DNA from: Paracoccus saliphilus
GTDB taxonomy: Bacteria > Pseudomonadota > Alphaproteobacteria > Rhodobacterales > Rhodobacteraceae
Direction: 5' to 3'
Assembly (NCBI RefSeq): GCF_028553805.1
Contig: NZ_CP067140.1
Span: forward strand, 248,001-312,000
Length of the DNA: 64,000 nucleotides
Made by a program: the position numbers and the translations under genes. How positions within the stretch are numbered: the first letter of the stretch is position 1; each line of letters opens with the position of its first letter. The notes beneath the pieces are model-generated. The model saw only the letters and a program-made list of their open reading frames with translations, did no database searches and was not told where the DNA came from. This document shows positions 1-9,574 of this stretch, one piece after another.

Positions 1-641
1 AATGCATCCTCGTCCAACCCCGGCGGCAGGTCCAGCACCGCCCAGATCGCATCCGCATCGGGAGGGTGCTCGAAATCGGCTTCGGATAGCCCGGCCAGGA
101 AATTGTCCAGGTTGTCACCCGAATGCAGCGCCGTTAAATCGAGGATCGCCGGGTCGCCCTCATCAGCCATCTCTTCCACGATCTCGGCGCGCAGAGCGCG
201 GGCGCTACGGTCGTCAAGTTCGGCAAAGCCCATCGGCACCCCGGCCTCTAGCGGAAAACGCCGTAGCAGGGCCGCGCAGAAGCTGTGGATGGTTTGCACC
301 TTCAGCCCGCCGGGCGCCTCGATCGCACGCGCGAACAGGCGCCGCGCCTCGGCAAGATCGGGATTGCCGCTTTCCCCAAGTTGCGCCAGTTCCTCCCGCA
401 GTTCAGGTTCGGGCAACATCGCCCATTTGCCCAACCGCTTCAGAAGACGATTCTGCATCTCGGTCGCGGCGGCCTTGGTATAGGTCAGGCAGAGGATACG
501 CTCCGGCGCGGTCCCCGCCAGCAAGAGCCGCGCCACCCGGTCGGTCAGCACCCGCGTCTTGCCCGATCCCGCATTGGCCGTCAGCCATGTTGATTTCGCC
601 GGGTCGGCCGCCTCGGTCTGGTTGCGGGTCGCCTCATCCAT
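1..641 (-). CDS. addA: AddA, helicase/nuclease subunit (5' part only)
   Basis: N-terminal part of the ATP-dependent helicase-nuclease AddA, which with AddB processes double-strand breaks for RecA loading. The gene starts with ATG at 641 and runs off the left edge. The visible residues include a UvrD-type Walker A segment TANAGSGKTRVLTDR near residues 21-35, followed by helicase motif Ia-like LTYTKAAATEMQNRL. The C-terminal PD-(D/E)XK nuclease lies outside the window. Its start overlaps the addB stop by 8 bases (ATGGATGA), so the two are translationally coupled, as usual for addB-addA in alphaproteobacteria. Confidence 0.93.
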   Translation of the reverse strand, partial: MDEATRNQTEAADPAKSTWLTANAGSGKTRVLTDRVARLLLAGTAPERILCLTYTKAAATEMQNRLLKRLGKWAMLPEPELREELAQLGESGNPDLAEARRLFARAIEAPGGLKVQTIHSFCAALLRRFPLEAGVPMGFAELDDRSARALRAEIVEEMADEGDPAILDLTALHSGDNLDNFLAGLSEADFEHPPDADAIWAVLDLPPGLDEDA

Positions 642-3582
642 GGTCGCCGACCTTCTCGGGTTGCGCGGGATCGGTCAGCGACCATTCGCCATATCGGGAG
701 AGATGATCGTAATCACCCGCATAACTGGTCTTTTCCGGCGCGCGCATCGCGGTGAAACCGGTTTCGCCCGACAAATAGGCACCGATCAGTCGAAGGAAAC
801 CTTCCCAGTTCCGCACTTCCATTTCCAGAGAGTATTCGCGCCCATGTGTGCGGCCCTCGCCGCCCAGCTGGATATAGCGGATGCCTGCGACATCGACCGG
901 ACCAAGCGCGTCAAAGCCGCCGCGGCGCGCCATCGCGGCCTCGAGGATCAGTTGCTTGTCGAAATGCTCGATCTGCTTGTCAGAGGGCGGAGAGCCGGAT
1001 TTGTAGTCGTAGATCGTCACCTGCCCGTCATTCAGCAGGTCGATCCGGTCGGGTTTGGCGGTCAGGCGGAAATCCATTCCCGCGACCGAGACCGCCCCGC
1101 GCCGTTCGATCACCTGCGGATGACCCTCGGCCAGACGGGCCAGTTCATCCGCCACGATCCGGTCGGCGATGGCTCCCATCCGGGCCTGCCAGAAGGCACG
1201 GGAGGCGGGCCAAGGCACCTCTTCTCGTAGCACATCGGCGGTGATGCGCAGGAATTCCGCGCGCAGGTGGTCAGCCGGGATGTCGGGGCTCGGGTTTGTC
1301 CTTAACAATCGCTCCACGATGCTGTGCAGGGTCTGGCCGCGCAGGGCGGCGTCGGGTTCCGGGCGCAGGGGGTTCAGCGGACGCAGCCCGAGGACGCGCT
1401 TGGCATAGACCGCGTAAGGGTCACGGATCAGCAGCGAGATATCGGTGACCGGCAATTCGCGGAATGGCGGGGCAGGTGGAACCGGGGAAGGGCGCGGCGC
1501 GGGCCGAAGCTCTCCTTCGGGGCGAGCCAGCGCCCCGGCCAGCGCCAGCCATGCCTCTCCCCGCTCTCGCATTGCGGCCAGAGCTTCCGGCCCGCGACGG
1601 TCCGGCAGGCCGGACATCAGGTTGGTGAGACGGTTCAGCCAGCGGGAGGGGATCGTCTCTGCCTCGGCATTGCGCTTGGCGCGGGTCAGGATCACCCGCT
1701 CGGCGGCGACACCCTGTTGAAAATCATGCGCCGCCAACCCGATCTGGCGCTCGGGTAGGGTCAGTCCAGCCTGCCGCCGCATCTGTCGCGACAGCCATGG
1801 ATCGGGATCGAGTGGCTGCGGCCATTCGCCCTCGTTCAGCCCCGAGAGGATGACGGTGCCATGTCCTTCGGTCCGAGCGTCTCTCGGACCCCGGATGCGC
1901 AGCAATGGGTGCGGCTCGACATCGTCGCGGATCGACTGCACTTGTAATTCGTCTGTCAACAATGCCGCGAAATCCGCAGCAGGCATCGGTGGCCCTTCAG
2001 CGACATGGGCTGCCAGATGATCCAATATGGCAGCCGCCAGCCGTCCCGCCTTTTCGGTCCACAGCGCCGAATTTTCTGCGTCTCCGTCAGGTCCAGCAGC
2101 CAATGCCTCGGCCAGGCCGCGCAGATCAGCCAGTCTGTCGGGCAGGGGCCGGGGGGCATGATCGGTCTCGAACCCCGCGATCCGGTCGAGGATACCGGCC
2201 ACCCATTCAGCCCATGCCCTGCGCGTCTCGTCGCCCTTGCTGGCCCAATAGCGCAAGGTGCTGCCATCGGGAAAGGCCGGACCGTGGTTGCGCAGGTGCA
2301 ACTCCAGTTCACGCGCCTGAAGCCGGGCCTCGTTGGCGCCGATCACCTCCGAACCGGTCGCGGTCATGGGGTGCTTCAGCAGGATCAACAGCCGGTCGAT
2401 GGTCAGTGGCTGACCGAACAGGGCCGAGATCTGGCGCAGGAAAAGCCCCTGTGCGGTCAGTTGCATCGGTTGTCCCGAGCTGTCATCGGGACGTAGATGC
2501 CATCGGTCCAATGCGGCGACCACCCGCCGGATCAATCCGCTATTGGCGGCGATCAGCGTGATCGGCTGCTCTCGTTCGGCTGCTTCGCGCATGATCAGGG
2601 CGATTGTCTCGGCCTCGCTGCGGGGCTGGTCGGCCTCTATCAGCGTAAGGCCCTCGCAGGCCGGAAGCAGATCGGGGAGCGAGGGGCCGTCGGCGATCCA
2701 TTGATCGGTGACCGGAGCAGGGCGCAGCGCCAGCGAGACCAGCCGGTTCCGATCCGGAACGGGGGCTGCGCAACTGGTCCAGGCCCGCGGATAGCCTGCC
2801 GCCTGGATCAGGGGGGCAAAGCGTGCCTGCGGATGATCGTCGCCTTCCGCATCCAGCCTGTCCCAGATCTCTGGCGGCTGGTCCCAATCGAAGCCCGGAA
2901 GCACCACGGCACCGTTGGGCAATCCCGTGACCGCTTGCATGAACGTTCGTGTCGCCCCGTGTGAGCCGGTCGATCCTGCCACGATCACCGGGTCGGAAGG
3001 CAGGTTCATGCCCTTGACCCAATCGGCGGCGGCCATCTCGGCGCTGGCGCGTTGTCGGGCAGGGCGATCAACCGGTGCGCCGGTCAGATAGAATTGTGCA
3101 GCGATGCGCAGAAACCCGAGCGCGTCCTGCCAATGCCGGGCGTGATCGCCCGTATCGATGATCTCCAGGGCTTCGGGTCCACATCCCTCGGACTGCATCT
3201 CGACCATCAGTTGGGTCAGCGAACGGGCCAGTTCCGGGACCGAATGGCCCGCCGCCAGATCGGGACGCGTCCGTAAGAGCTGGTCGATCAGCCGCGCCAG
3301 TTGCAGACGCCGGGCCAGCGGCGCGACCAGCGGCCCTTGATGCGCCGCCGCACCAGCGCCAAGATCGGTAATCAGGCGCAGTTGCGGCAGGAAGAGCGGG
3401 CCATTATCGTCGAAAGCCTGTTCCAGCGCCATTCGGGTGCGGCCGGAATTGGCATAAATGGTGACGCGGGCGATGGCTTCGGGCGGCTGGCCAGCCATAC
3501 GGTCGAGGAACCCTTCAACGAAGTGCTTGGCGAAAACAACGCCGGGAGGAAGTGCGAAGAGGCCGCTTTCCCACTCAGCCAT
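634..3582 (-). CDS. addB: AddB, double-strand break repair protein
   Basis: Alphaproteobacterial-type AddB (about 982 aa), partner of AddA in end resection. The N-terminal inactivated helicase-like region and a C-terminal nuclease domain are recognisable; the latter holds the core IYDYKSG near residue 855, with the D and K expected of a PD-(D/E)XK site. I place the start at ATG 3582 (MAEWESGLFALPPG) rather than further upstream, because this ATG overlaps the murU stop codon by 8 bases and family members begin close to the FALPPG motif. It lies between murU and addA in one minus-strand unit. Confidence 0.93.
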   Translation of the reverse strand: MAEWESGLFALPPGVVFAKHFVEGFLDRMAGQPPEAIARVTIYANSGRTRMALEQAFDDNGPLFLPQLRLITDLGAGAAAHQGPLVAPLARRLQLARLIDQLLRTRPDLAAGHSVPELARSLTQLMVEMQSEGCGPEALEIIDTGDHARHWQDALGFLRIAAQFYLTGAPVDRPARQRASAEMAAADWVKGMNLPSDPVIVAGSTGSHGATRTFMQAVTGLPNGAVVLPGFDWDQPPEIWDRLDAEGDDHPQARFAPLIQAAGYPRAWTSCAAPVPDRNRLVSLALRPAPVTDQWIADGPSLPDLLPACEGLTLIEADQPRSEAETIALIMREAAEREQPITLIAANSGLIRRVVAALDRWHLRPDDSSGQPMQLTAQGLFLRQISALFGQPLTIDRLLILLKHPMTATGSEVIGANEARLQARELELHLRNHGPAFPDGSTLRYWASKGDETRRAWAEWVAGILDRIAGFETDHAPRPLPDRLADLRGLAEALAAGPDGDAENSALWTEKAGRLAAAILDHLAAHVAEGPPMPAADFAALLTDELQVQSIRDDVEPHPLLRIRGPRDARTEGHGTVILSGLNEGEWPQPLDPDPWLSRQMRRQAGLTLPERQIGLAAHDFQQGVAAERVILTRAKRNAEAETIPSRWLNRLTNLMSGLPDRRGPEALAAMRERGEAWLALAGALARPEGELRPAPRPSPVPPAPPFRELPVTDISLLIRDPYAVYAKRVLGLRPLNPLRPEPDAALRGQTLHSIVERLLRTNPSPDIPADHLRAEFLRITADVLREEVPWPASRAFWQARMGAIADRIVADELARLAEGHPQVIERRGAVSVAGMDFRLTAKPDRIDLLNDGQVTIYDYKSGSPPSDKQIEHFDKQLILEAAMARRGGFDALGPVDVAGIRYIQLGGEGRTHGREYSLEMEVRNWEGFLRLIGAYLSGETGFTAMRAPEKTSYAGDYDHLSRYGEWSLTDPAQPEKVGDHG

Positions 3583-4249
3583 CGGCCAGCACCGTCTCGG
3601 CAAGCGGGATCGTCTCGGGCCGGCCGACATCGCACCAGCCGCCTGTATGGATCATGCCGTATGCACGTCCCCCGGCGATCAGCACATCCCAGATTCGGTT
3701 CAGGGAAAAGACCTGATCTGGGATCTCTGCCAACCGCTCCGGACGGATGATATGCGCGCCAGCATAGACGAAATCGCCGCGGCGGGCGATCCGGCCAGCC
3801 GCATCCATCGAGAAATCCCCCCCGCCGACCCGTGCCGTCGCAGTCGCGATGGGCACGACGGCCAGCAATGCATCCATCCGATCGTCCCATGCCTCGCACA
3901 GTGCGGTGAGGGGATTGGGTCCGGTCCAGACAACATCGGGGTTCAGTGTCATCACCGGCCCGTCGCCCAGCAGCGGCAGTGCGTTGCGCAAGCCTCCGCC
4001 GGTGTCCAGCAGCAGGTCGGATTCGTCGCTGATGGCCACATCCTGCTTTGCCAGATGATCGGCGATCTGCTCGCCCAGGTAGTGGCTGTTGACCACGATC
4101 GGCGAGAGTTGGGCCTGCCTGCCCATCGCCAACGCGCGGTCCAGCAGAGTCTGTCCCGCGACCTCGATCAGGGGTTTGGGACGGTTGTCGGTCAGGGGCC
4201 GCATCCTTGTGCCGAGCCCGGCGGCGAAGATCATCAGGGCTGGGCGCAT
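3575..4249 (-). CDS. murU: N-acetylmuramate-1-phosphate uridylyltransferase-like nucleotidyltransferase
   Basis: A 224-aa nucleotidyltransferase of the sugar-phosphate NTP transferase family. The N-terminal signature AAGLGTRMRPLTDNRPKPL (residues about 9-27) binds the nucleotide, and LNPDVVW is the metal-site region. The direct neighbour upstream is an AmgK-type sugar kinase. In Pseudomonas and relatives AmgK phosphorylates MurNAc/GlcNAc at C1 and MurU then makes UDP-MurNAc, a peptidoglycan recycling route that bypasses de novo MurA synthesis. The assignment as MurU rather than a mannose-1-phosphate guanylyltransferase rests mainly on this neighbour. It overlaps the kinase gene by 16 bases. 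Confidence 0.85.
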   Translation of the reverse strand: MRPALMIFAAGLGTRMRPLTDNRPKPLIEVAGQTLLDRALAMGRQAQLSPIVVNSHYLGEQIADHLAKQDVAISDESDLLLDTGGGLRNALPLLGDGPVMTLNPDVVWTGPNPLTALCEAWDDRMDALLAVVPIATATARVGGGDFSMDAAGRIARRGDFVYAGAHIIRPERLAEIPDQVFSLNRIWDVLIAGGRAYGMIHTGGWCDVGRPETIPLAETVLADG

Positions 4250-5649
4250 TGAAGGCGAATCCTTTCGATAATGTCGTCATCGGGGGCGGGCAGATCGTTG
4301 ACGATCGCGGCCAGCGACGCAAGCGCGGGGTGGGAGAGATTGCGGCGGATATATCCCCAGACCCGAGGCATGAATTCCAGATAGCGAGGCTTGCCGTCGC
4401 GGATACAGAGGCGGGTGAAAATTCCGATGATGCGCAGGTTCCGCTGTGTCCCGAGCAGCGCATAGGCGGCGTGGAAACGATCCTCATCTGACCCGGTCGC
4501 CTCCAGATATCGGGATTTGCAGGCGGTTTCGATCTCGCCCGCGACATCGCGGCGGGCGTCCTGCAAGGCCGAGACCAGATCATAGGCGGGATGACAGGCC
4601 ACCGCATCCTGATAGTCGATCAGGCCAAGCGGAGCATGGTTGCGCCAGATCAGGTTTTCGGCGTGGAAATCGCGCAGGCTGAGAACCGGTGGAGTATCGG
4701 CGGCAAGCTCGGCATGCAGCCGGGCAATCTCGGGGGCGATTCCAGCAGCCATCTCGGCGGAACCGCCGACCGCCTGCGGATACCATTCGGCGAACAACCC
4801 GACCTGAACGGCAAGGACCGGTCCGTCCAGGGGGACGGCGAAATCGGGAATCGGGTGGCGATGCAGGTCTATCAGGAAATCGGTGATCCGGTCATAGATC
4901 TCGGGGGCCATGTCCGGGCGGTCCTCCAGCACTCGTGCCACCAAATCGTCGCTCAAATCCTCGACCAGCAATAGTCCTGCTTGTTGATCTTCTGCGAGGA
5001 TTTCGGGTGCGCCGAAACCGTGACCGCGTAACCAGCGGGTCATGGCGACGAAACGCGGCACATCGCCCGAGGGGTCGTCCATCAGAACCGCATTCCCTTC
5101 GGTTCCGATCAACCGAAAATAGCGCCGTGCCGAAGCATCCCCGGCCAATGGCTCGGCCCGTGCCTCTCCCCATCCCGCACTGGCGGTGAACAGGGTGCGC
5201 TGGATCGCCCGCTGCGTATCGGTGCCGCCGATCAGGGTGATCTCGCGCAAGGCCGGATCGGCATGATTGGCGAACGCGACGGTCATGGCCCCCTCGGGCA
5301 GCACCTCCATCCGGTCAGGCCATTCGATCAGGCAGATGGCCTTGCCCTGCGCTTCATCCAGCCCTAGCTCGTCCAGCTCCGACGGATCAGTGAGGCGGTA
5401 GAGATCGGCATGCCAGATCTCGGTTCCCATCGGGTCGTCATAGGTCTGTACCAGCGTGAAGGTCGGGCTGGGCACATCCTCGGCAGCCTCGCCCTGGCGG
5501 GCACGGATGAAGGCCCGGGCGAAATGCGTCTTGCCCGCCCCGACGGGACCGTCCAGCAGGATCGTCTGGCCGGGCCGGGCCGTGGCTGCCAGCATGCGGG
5601 CAAGGGCGGCGGTCAGGTTTTCATCGGCGATCAGGCTATGTGTTGTCAT
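4234..5649 (-). CDS. TsaE-AmgK fusion: t6A ATPase subunit plus amino-sugar kinase
   Basis: One 471-aa reading frame joins two proteins. Residues 1-150 are TsaE, the P-loop ATPase of the tRNA threonylcarbamoyladenosine complex (GPVGAGKT at 34-41, LIEWPDRM at 107-114). Residues about 155-471 are an aminoglycoside-phosphotransferase-fold kinase of the AmgK type, with catalytic RDFHAEN at 326-332 and the metal-binding IDYQD at 344-348. No stop or internal ribosome site is evident at the junction. Such fusions are annotated in Rhodobacterales. The MurU gene overlaps its 3' end, so the kinase half probably works in MurNAc recycling while the TsaE half serves tRNA modification. Confidence 0.9.
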   Translation of the reverse strand: MTTHSLIADENLTAALARMLAATARPGQTILLDGPVGAGKTHFARAFIRARQGEAAEDVPSPTFTLVQTYDDPMGTEIWHADLYRLTDPSELDELGLDEAQGKAICLIEWPDRMEVLPEGAMTVAFANHADPALREITLIGGTDTQRAIQRTLFTASAGWGEARAEPLAGDASARRYFRLIGTEGNAVLMDDPSGDVPRFVAMTRWLRGHGFGAPEILAEDQQAGLLLVEDLSDDLVARVLEDRPDMAPEIYDRITDFLIDLHRHPIPDFAVPLDGPVLAVQVGLFAEWYPQAVGGSAEMAAGIAPEIARLHAELAADTPPVLSLRDFHAENLIWRNHAPLGLIDYQDAVACHPAYDLVSALQDARRDVAGEIETACKSRYLEATGSDEDRFHAAYALLGTQRNLRIIGIFTRLCIRDGKPRYLEFMPRVWGYIRRNLSHPALASLAAIVNDLPAPDDDIIERIRLQCAQP

Positions 5650-5738
5650 GAGCCGCTTCTACCCTGTGGAATCCGCTGTGCAAATGGCCTTTGCCATGTG
5701 AGACTGTCCAGTGGGTTGATACCGATGGAGATTACGAA

Positions 5739-6335
5739 ATGCTGCGTACCGCCATTCTGCTGATGATGCTGGCTGGCCCGGCTTCTGCGACGCAGGAATA
5801 CATCCTGCCCACCCTGTTCGACGTGACCGGGGTGGCTGCGGATGACGTGCTGAATATCCGCGCGCAGCCGAATGCCGGGGCTGAGATCGTCGGCATGCTG
5901 GCTCCGGATTCGACGAAAATCGAGGTGGTTGAAGAGACGAAGGGCTGGGGGCGGGTAAATAGCGGCGAGGCATCGGGTTGGGTCTCGATGGCCTATCTCG
6001 CCTATCGGATAGATGTCTGGGAGGATGGCGAACTGCCCGATGGTTTCCGCTGTTACGGGACTGAGCCCTTCTGGGGGCTGGAACGGCAGGGCGATCAGTT
6101 GCTTCTGAGCCGTCCCGACTCGGAGGACGACGCGAGGCCGATTCAGACAGTACTGGGAACCGGGGTGTTTCGCGATCCGATGCGGGCGGTCGTGGCCGAG
6201 GGGATGACGGTGACCTCGACGCGGGCCATTTGCTCGGACGGAATGTCGGACCGGCTTTTCGGGCTTGAGGCGCATGTGATCCTGCATGGCGACAAGCCCG
6301 CGATGCTGTCTGGCTGCTGTTCGATCCAGCCGTGA
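5739..6335 (+). CDS. Secreted SH3-like domain protein
   Basis: A 198-aa exported protein. The first 18 or so residues form a signal peptide ending near ASA. Residues about 25-85 look like a bacterial SH3 domain (VLNIRAQPNAGAEIVGMLAP, then GWGRVNSGEASGWV), which usually binds cell-wall peptides. The C-terminal half contains RCYGTEPFW, a motif seen in COG3650-type periplasmic proteins, and several cysteines. ATG at 5739 is chosen because GGAG lies 9-14 bases upstream and the signal peptide starts there. The gene is divergent from tsaE-amgK and its exact function is unknown. Confidence 0.75.
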   Translation: MLRTAILLMMLAGPASATQEYILPTLFDVTGVAADDVLNIRAQPNAGAEIVGMLAPDSTKIEVVEETKGWGRVNSGEASGWVSMAYLAYRIDVWEDGELPDGFRCYGTEPFWGLERQGDQLLLSRPDSEDDARPIQTVLGTGVFRDPMRAVVAEGMTVTSTRAICSDGMSDRLFGLEAHVILHGDKPAMLSGCCSIQP

Positions 6336-6363
6336 TCGTCGGGCTTTCGCGTTCCGCGAAGGC

Positions 6364-6408
6364 TGGGGCTCTGCCCCAGACCCCGGGATACTTGCATGAA
6401 GAAGAAGG
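6364..6408 (+). repeat. Interspersed 3'-end repeat, copy 1
   Basis: A small stem (TGGGGC, TCT loop, GCCCCA at 6364-6378) is followed by CCCCGGGATACTTGCATG and AAGAAGAAG. The same hairpin-plus-tail pattern recurs at 9483-9545 (reverse), 23313-23376, 41266-41314 and 47374-47440. It follows the stop of the SH3 protein and precedes the convergent dapB end, so it probably acts in termination or mRNA 3'-end stability. Confidence 0.7.
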
Positions 6409-6439
6409 GAGTGGCTTGCCTGGATGGTCCGCGAAGGAG

Positions 6440-7273
6440 CTAACCCAACCCCAGCACATCCGCCATGTCGTATTCGCCCGGCCCCTTGTCCTGTCCCCAC
6501 AGGGCGGCGCGGATGGCGCCGCGGGCGAATATGCCGCGGTCGGTGGCGAGATGGCGCAGCACGATACGCTCACCCGCCCCGGCAAAGATCACGTCATGCT
6601 CACCCACCACGTCTCCGCCACGGATGGCGGAAAAGCCGATGCTGCCCGTTTCGCGCGCACCGGTGATGCCCTCACGCGCTGGAACCCGCAGATCGGCCAG
6701 TTTGGCGCCGCGCCCCTCGGCGGCGGCCTCGCCCAGCATCAGGGCGGTGCCCGACGGAGCGTCGACCTTGTGGCGGTGATGGGCCTCGACCACCTCGATA
6801 TCCCAGTCCTCGCCCAAGGCGGCGGCGACCTTGCGGGTCAGGCCGAGTAGCAGGTTCACGCCAAGGCTCATATTGCCCGCGCGGATGATCGGGGCATGGC
6901 GGGCGGCGGCTTTCAGATGCGCCAGATCGGCTTCCTCCAGCCCGGTCGTGCCGATCACATGCACGGCGCGAGCCTGCGCGGTCAGCTCGGCGAAGGCCAC
7001 CGTCGCTGCGGGGGAAGTGAAGTCGATCACAGCTTGTGCCCGCGCGATCTCTGTCACGGCATCGTCGCTGACGGTCACACCGGCGGGGGCTCCGCCCATC
7101 GCCTCGCCGATATCGCGGCCGATCCAGTCATGCCCCGGACGTACCAGTGCGCCGACCAGCTTGGCCTGATCGCTTTCCAGAAGCAGCCGGATCAACATCT
7201 GCCCCATCCGGCCCGATGCGCCCGTCACCACGATTCCCGGCAACCCGGCTTCTGCCTTTCCACTATCACTCAT
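6440..7273 (-). CDS. dapB: 4-hydroxy-tetrahydrodipicolinate reductase
   Basis: DapB (277 aa) reduces the dihydrodipicolinate-type intermediate of lysine and diaminopimelate synthesis using NAD(P)H. The N-terminal Rossmann motif [14 protein letters not shown] (about 15-28) and the family signature [15 protein letters not shown] (about 155-170), with the catalytic His and Lys, are both present. The length is normal for the family. It is divergent from rbfA with a gap of about 70 bases that must hold both promoters. Together with asd further on it represents the DAP pathway in this window. Confidence 0.97.
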   Translation of the reverse strand: MSDSGKAEAGLPGIVVTGASGRMGQMLIRLLLESDQAKLVGALVRPGHDWIGRDIGEAMGGAPAGVTVSDDAVTEIARAQAVIDFTSPAATVAFAELTAQARAVHVIGTTGLEEADLAHLKAAARHAPIIRAGNMSLGVNLLLGLTRKVAAALGEDWDIEVVEAHHRHKVDAPSGTALMLGEAAAEGRGAKLADLRVPAREGITGARETGSIGFSAIRGGDVVGEHDVIFAGAGERIVLRHLATDRGIFARGAIRAALWGQDKGPGEYDMADVLGLG

Positions 7274-7343
7274 CTGTCACCCCCATGCTTTCTTGCGTCA
7301 TATCCCGTTGCTTTGCCATCCGCGACCCCCTACATCGGGACGC

Positions 7344-7757
7344 ATGGCACAGAACCGCTTTTCTCATGGTAAGGGCCCGTCACAGCGACAGCTGCGCGTG
7401 GGCGAATTGATCCGGCGCACACTCTCTGACGTGCTTTTGCGCGCGGATGTGCATGACCCGGACCTGAACCGTCATTCGATCACCGTGGGCGAGGTGCGCA
7501 CCTCGCCCGATTTGAAGGTGGCGACGGCCTTTGTTCTGCCCCTTGGCGGGTACGAGGCCGAAGAGGCGCTCGAGGCTCTGCGGCGCAACGCGCCAGAACT
7601 TCGGCACCTCGTCGCCAAGGAAATGACGCTGAAATACGCGCCGCAACTGCGCTTTCAGCTGGACGAGACCTTTGATCGCATGGACGATACGCGCCGCATC
7701 TTTGCCGATGAACGCGTTCGCCGCGATGTCGAGGCCCCGGATGACGATGAAGCCTGA
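7344..7757 (+). CDS. rbfA: Ribosome-binding factor A
   Basis: RbfA (137 aa), a KH-fold factor for late 30S maturation and 16S 5'-end processing. The sequence has the family pattern [14 protein letters not shown] near the N-terminus and [25 protein letters not shown] in the core (described here in two parts: DPDL and [16 protein letters not shown]). A longer frame opens at 7293, but MAQNRFS at 7344 matches the usual family start. The acidic tail overlaps the start of the next gene. Its company with truB downstream is the common translation-related grouping. Confidence 0.95.
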   Translation: MAQNRFSHGKGPSQRQLRVGELIRRTLSDVLLRADVHDPDLNRHSITVGEVRTSPDLKVATAFVLPLGGYEAEEALEALRRNAPELRHLVAKEMTLKYAPQLRFQLDETFDRMDDTRRIFADERVRRDVEAPDDDEA

Positions 7758-8505
7758 CCTGCAGCGCCGGCTTGGCGTTGCAGCGGGAATGGTGCTGGCG
7801 ATGTCACTGCCCGCCGCTGCCGCCGAGTGCGGCAAGATGAGCCATGACGGCAATGGCTATGTCGTCTGCGAGGTCCCGGCAGAGCAGGAATCCGCGCTGA
7901 AGCTGTGGCAGGACGGGGCGGATGGCAAGCCACTGCGCAATTTCGGTAATGTCCGCAAGACGCTTGGCGAGGGCGAGAGCCTGTCCTTCGCGATGAATGC
8001 CGGGATGTTCCATCCCGATTATCGCCCTGTCGGCTTGCTGATCGTCGATGGCGAGGAATTGTCGCCCATCACCACCGCGGCGGGCGGCGGCAATTTCGGG
8101 ATGCTGCCGAATGGCGTATTCTGCACCGGTGGTGCCAGACCGTTTCAGGTTATCGAAAGCCGGGCTTTCGCCGAGGCCCGGCCGGAGTGTCGGCTGGCGA
8201 CACAATCCGGGCCGATGCTGGTGATCGATGGCGATCTGCATCCGCGTTTCCTGGTCGATTCGGACAGCCGTTATGTTCGCAACGGCGTGGGCATCTCGCC
8301 CGATGGGCAAAAGGCATGGTTCGCGATCTCGGACCGGCCAGTGACCTTCCACGAATTCGGTCGGCTGTTCCGTGACGGGCTGGGCGTGCGCGATGCGCTC
8401 TATTTCGATGGCTCAATCTCGCGGCTTTATGCGCCGGGGGTGAACCGGGCGGATTTCGGGCGCAGTCTGGGGCCGATCATCGGGCTGGTGGAAAGCGCCG
8501 GTTGA
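7741..8505 (+). CDS. Secreted phosphodiester glycosidase family protein
   Basis: A protein of about 254 aa with an N-terminal signal peptide ([12 protein letters not shown]). The body matches the DUF2233/NAGPA phosphodiester glycosidase family: [19 protein letters not shown] in the middle, and a C-terminal [14 protein letters not shown] segment carrying the family's Asp-Gly-Ser motif. Related domains remove sugar caps or process exopolysaccharide-linked phosphodiesters, but the substrate here is unknown. ATG 7741 has GAGG at 7731-7734 at good spacing; ATG 7747 is possible. It overlaps the end of rbfA, so it is probably cotranscribed. Confidence 0.82.
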   Translation: MTMKPDLQRRLGVAAGMVLAMSLPAAAAECGKMSHDGNGYVVCEVPAEQESALKLWQDGADGKPLRNFGNVRKTLGEGESLSFAMNAGMFHPDYRPVGLLIVDGEELSPITTAAGGGNFGMLPNGVFCTGGARPFQVIESRAFAEARPECRLATQSGPMLVIDGDLHPRFLVDSDSRYVRNGVGISPDGQKAWFAISDRPVTFHEFGRLFRDGLGVRDALYFDGSISRLYAPGVNRADFGRSLGPIIGLVESAG

Positions 8506-8557
8506 CGGGCGGAGGCCTCGGGGCTATGCCCTCGGCCTTCCAATTCGCGAGGTTCCG

Positions 8558-9451
8558 ATGGCACGCAAGAAGGGCCGCAACATCAATGGCTGGCTGATCG
8601 TGGACAAGCCCGCGGGCGTGACCTCGACTTCGGTCGTGAACAAGCTGCGTTGGGCGCTGGACGCGAAAAAGGCGGGCCATGCGGGGACGCTGGATCCCGA
8701 TGCCACCGGGGTTCTGGCCGTGGCCCTGGGCGAGGCGACCAAGACCGTCAGCTACATCACCGACGCGCTGAAATGCTATGATTTCACGGTGAATTGGGGC
8801 GCGGAAACCACCACCGACGACGCATCCGGAGAGGTGGTCCGCCGCTCGGATATCCGCCCGGAGGCAGCGCAGATAGAGGCCGCGCTGGCAGGGTTCACGG
8901 GCGAGATCATGCAGGTCCCCCCGGCCTATTCGGCGGTCAAGCTGGATGGCGAGCGCGCCTATGACCTGGCGCGCGAGGGCGAAGAGGTCGAACTGGCCGC
9001 CCGCCCGCTCTGGGTCGAAAGCCTGTCCTTGATCGAGGCGGATGGCGGTACCGCGCGGCTGGAAATGGTCTGCGGCAAGGGCGGCTATGTACGCTCCATC
9101 GCTCGTGATTTGGGGCGTGAACTCGGATGCCTGGGTCATGTCGCCGGGCTGCGCCGGATCTGGTCCGGGCCGTTCGATGTCGAGGACGGCGTGGCTTTCG
9201 AGCGTATCGACCGCGAGGCGCAGGCATGGCTGGAAGAACGGCTGCTGCCGCTGGAAACCGCGCTGGAGGACATGCCGATGCTGCGGGCCACACCTGACGG
9301 CGCGCGCCGCATTCGGAACGGCAATCCGGGCGAAGTGACGGGCACCGCCGAATGGGGGCAGGCAGTTTGGGTCAGCGACGCGGAAGGGCCGGTCTGCATC
9401 GGGCGTTACCAGGGCGGCACGGTCCAGCCCGAGCGCGTGTTCAACCTGTAG
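8558..9451 (+). CDS. truB: tRNA pseudouridine(55) synthase
   Basis: TruB (297 aa) makes pseudouridine 55 in the T-loop of tRNAs. The catalytic motif [11 protein letters not shown] contains Asp46. The second family motif, [19 protein letters not shown] (about 127-145), is also intact, as is the [14 protein letters not shown] stretch. The C-terminal extension is of alphaproteobacterial length. It lies 52 bases after the glycosidase gene on the same strand and is followed by an inverted copy of the interspersed repeat that belongs to the facing gene. Confidence 0.97.
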   Translation: MARKKGRNINGWLIVDKPAGVTSTSVVNKLRWALDAKKAGHAGTLDPDATGVLAVALGEATKTVSYITDALKCYDFTVNWGAETTTDDASGEVVRRSDIRPEAAQIEAALAGFTGEIMQVPPAYSAVKLDGERAYDLAREGEEVELAARPLWVESLSLIEADGGTARLEMVCGKGGYVRSIARDLGRELGCLGHVAGLRRIWSGPFDVEDGVAFERIDREAQAWLEERLLPLETALEDMPMLRATPDGARRIRNGNPGEVTGTAEWGQAVWVSDAEGPVCIGRYQGGTVQPERVFNL

Positions 9452-9482
9452 ACCGCAGTGGGACCGGCTGCCTCACGATCAG

Positions 9483-9545
9483 CCCTTCTTCTTCATGAAA
9501 AATATCCCGGGGAGTCGCGCGGTACGCGCGGCGGGGCAGAGCCCC
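9483..9545 (-). repeat. Interspersed 3'-end repeat, copy 2 (reverse)
   Basis: Reading the minus strand: GGGGC-TCT-GCCCC hairpin (9545-9533), a second GC hairpin CGCGCG-GTA-CGCGCG (9530-9516), then CCCCGGGATATTTTTCATG and AAGAAGAAG. It follows the stop of the minus-strand NlpC/P60 gene, in the same gene-to-repeat orientation as copy 1. Confidence 0.7.
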
Positions 9546-9574
9546 ATCTGTCGCCGGCCTGTTTCCACAATCCA

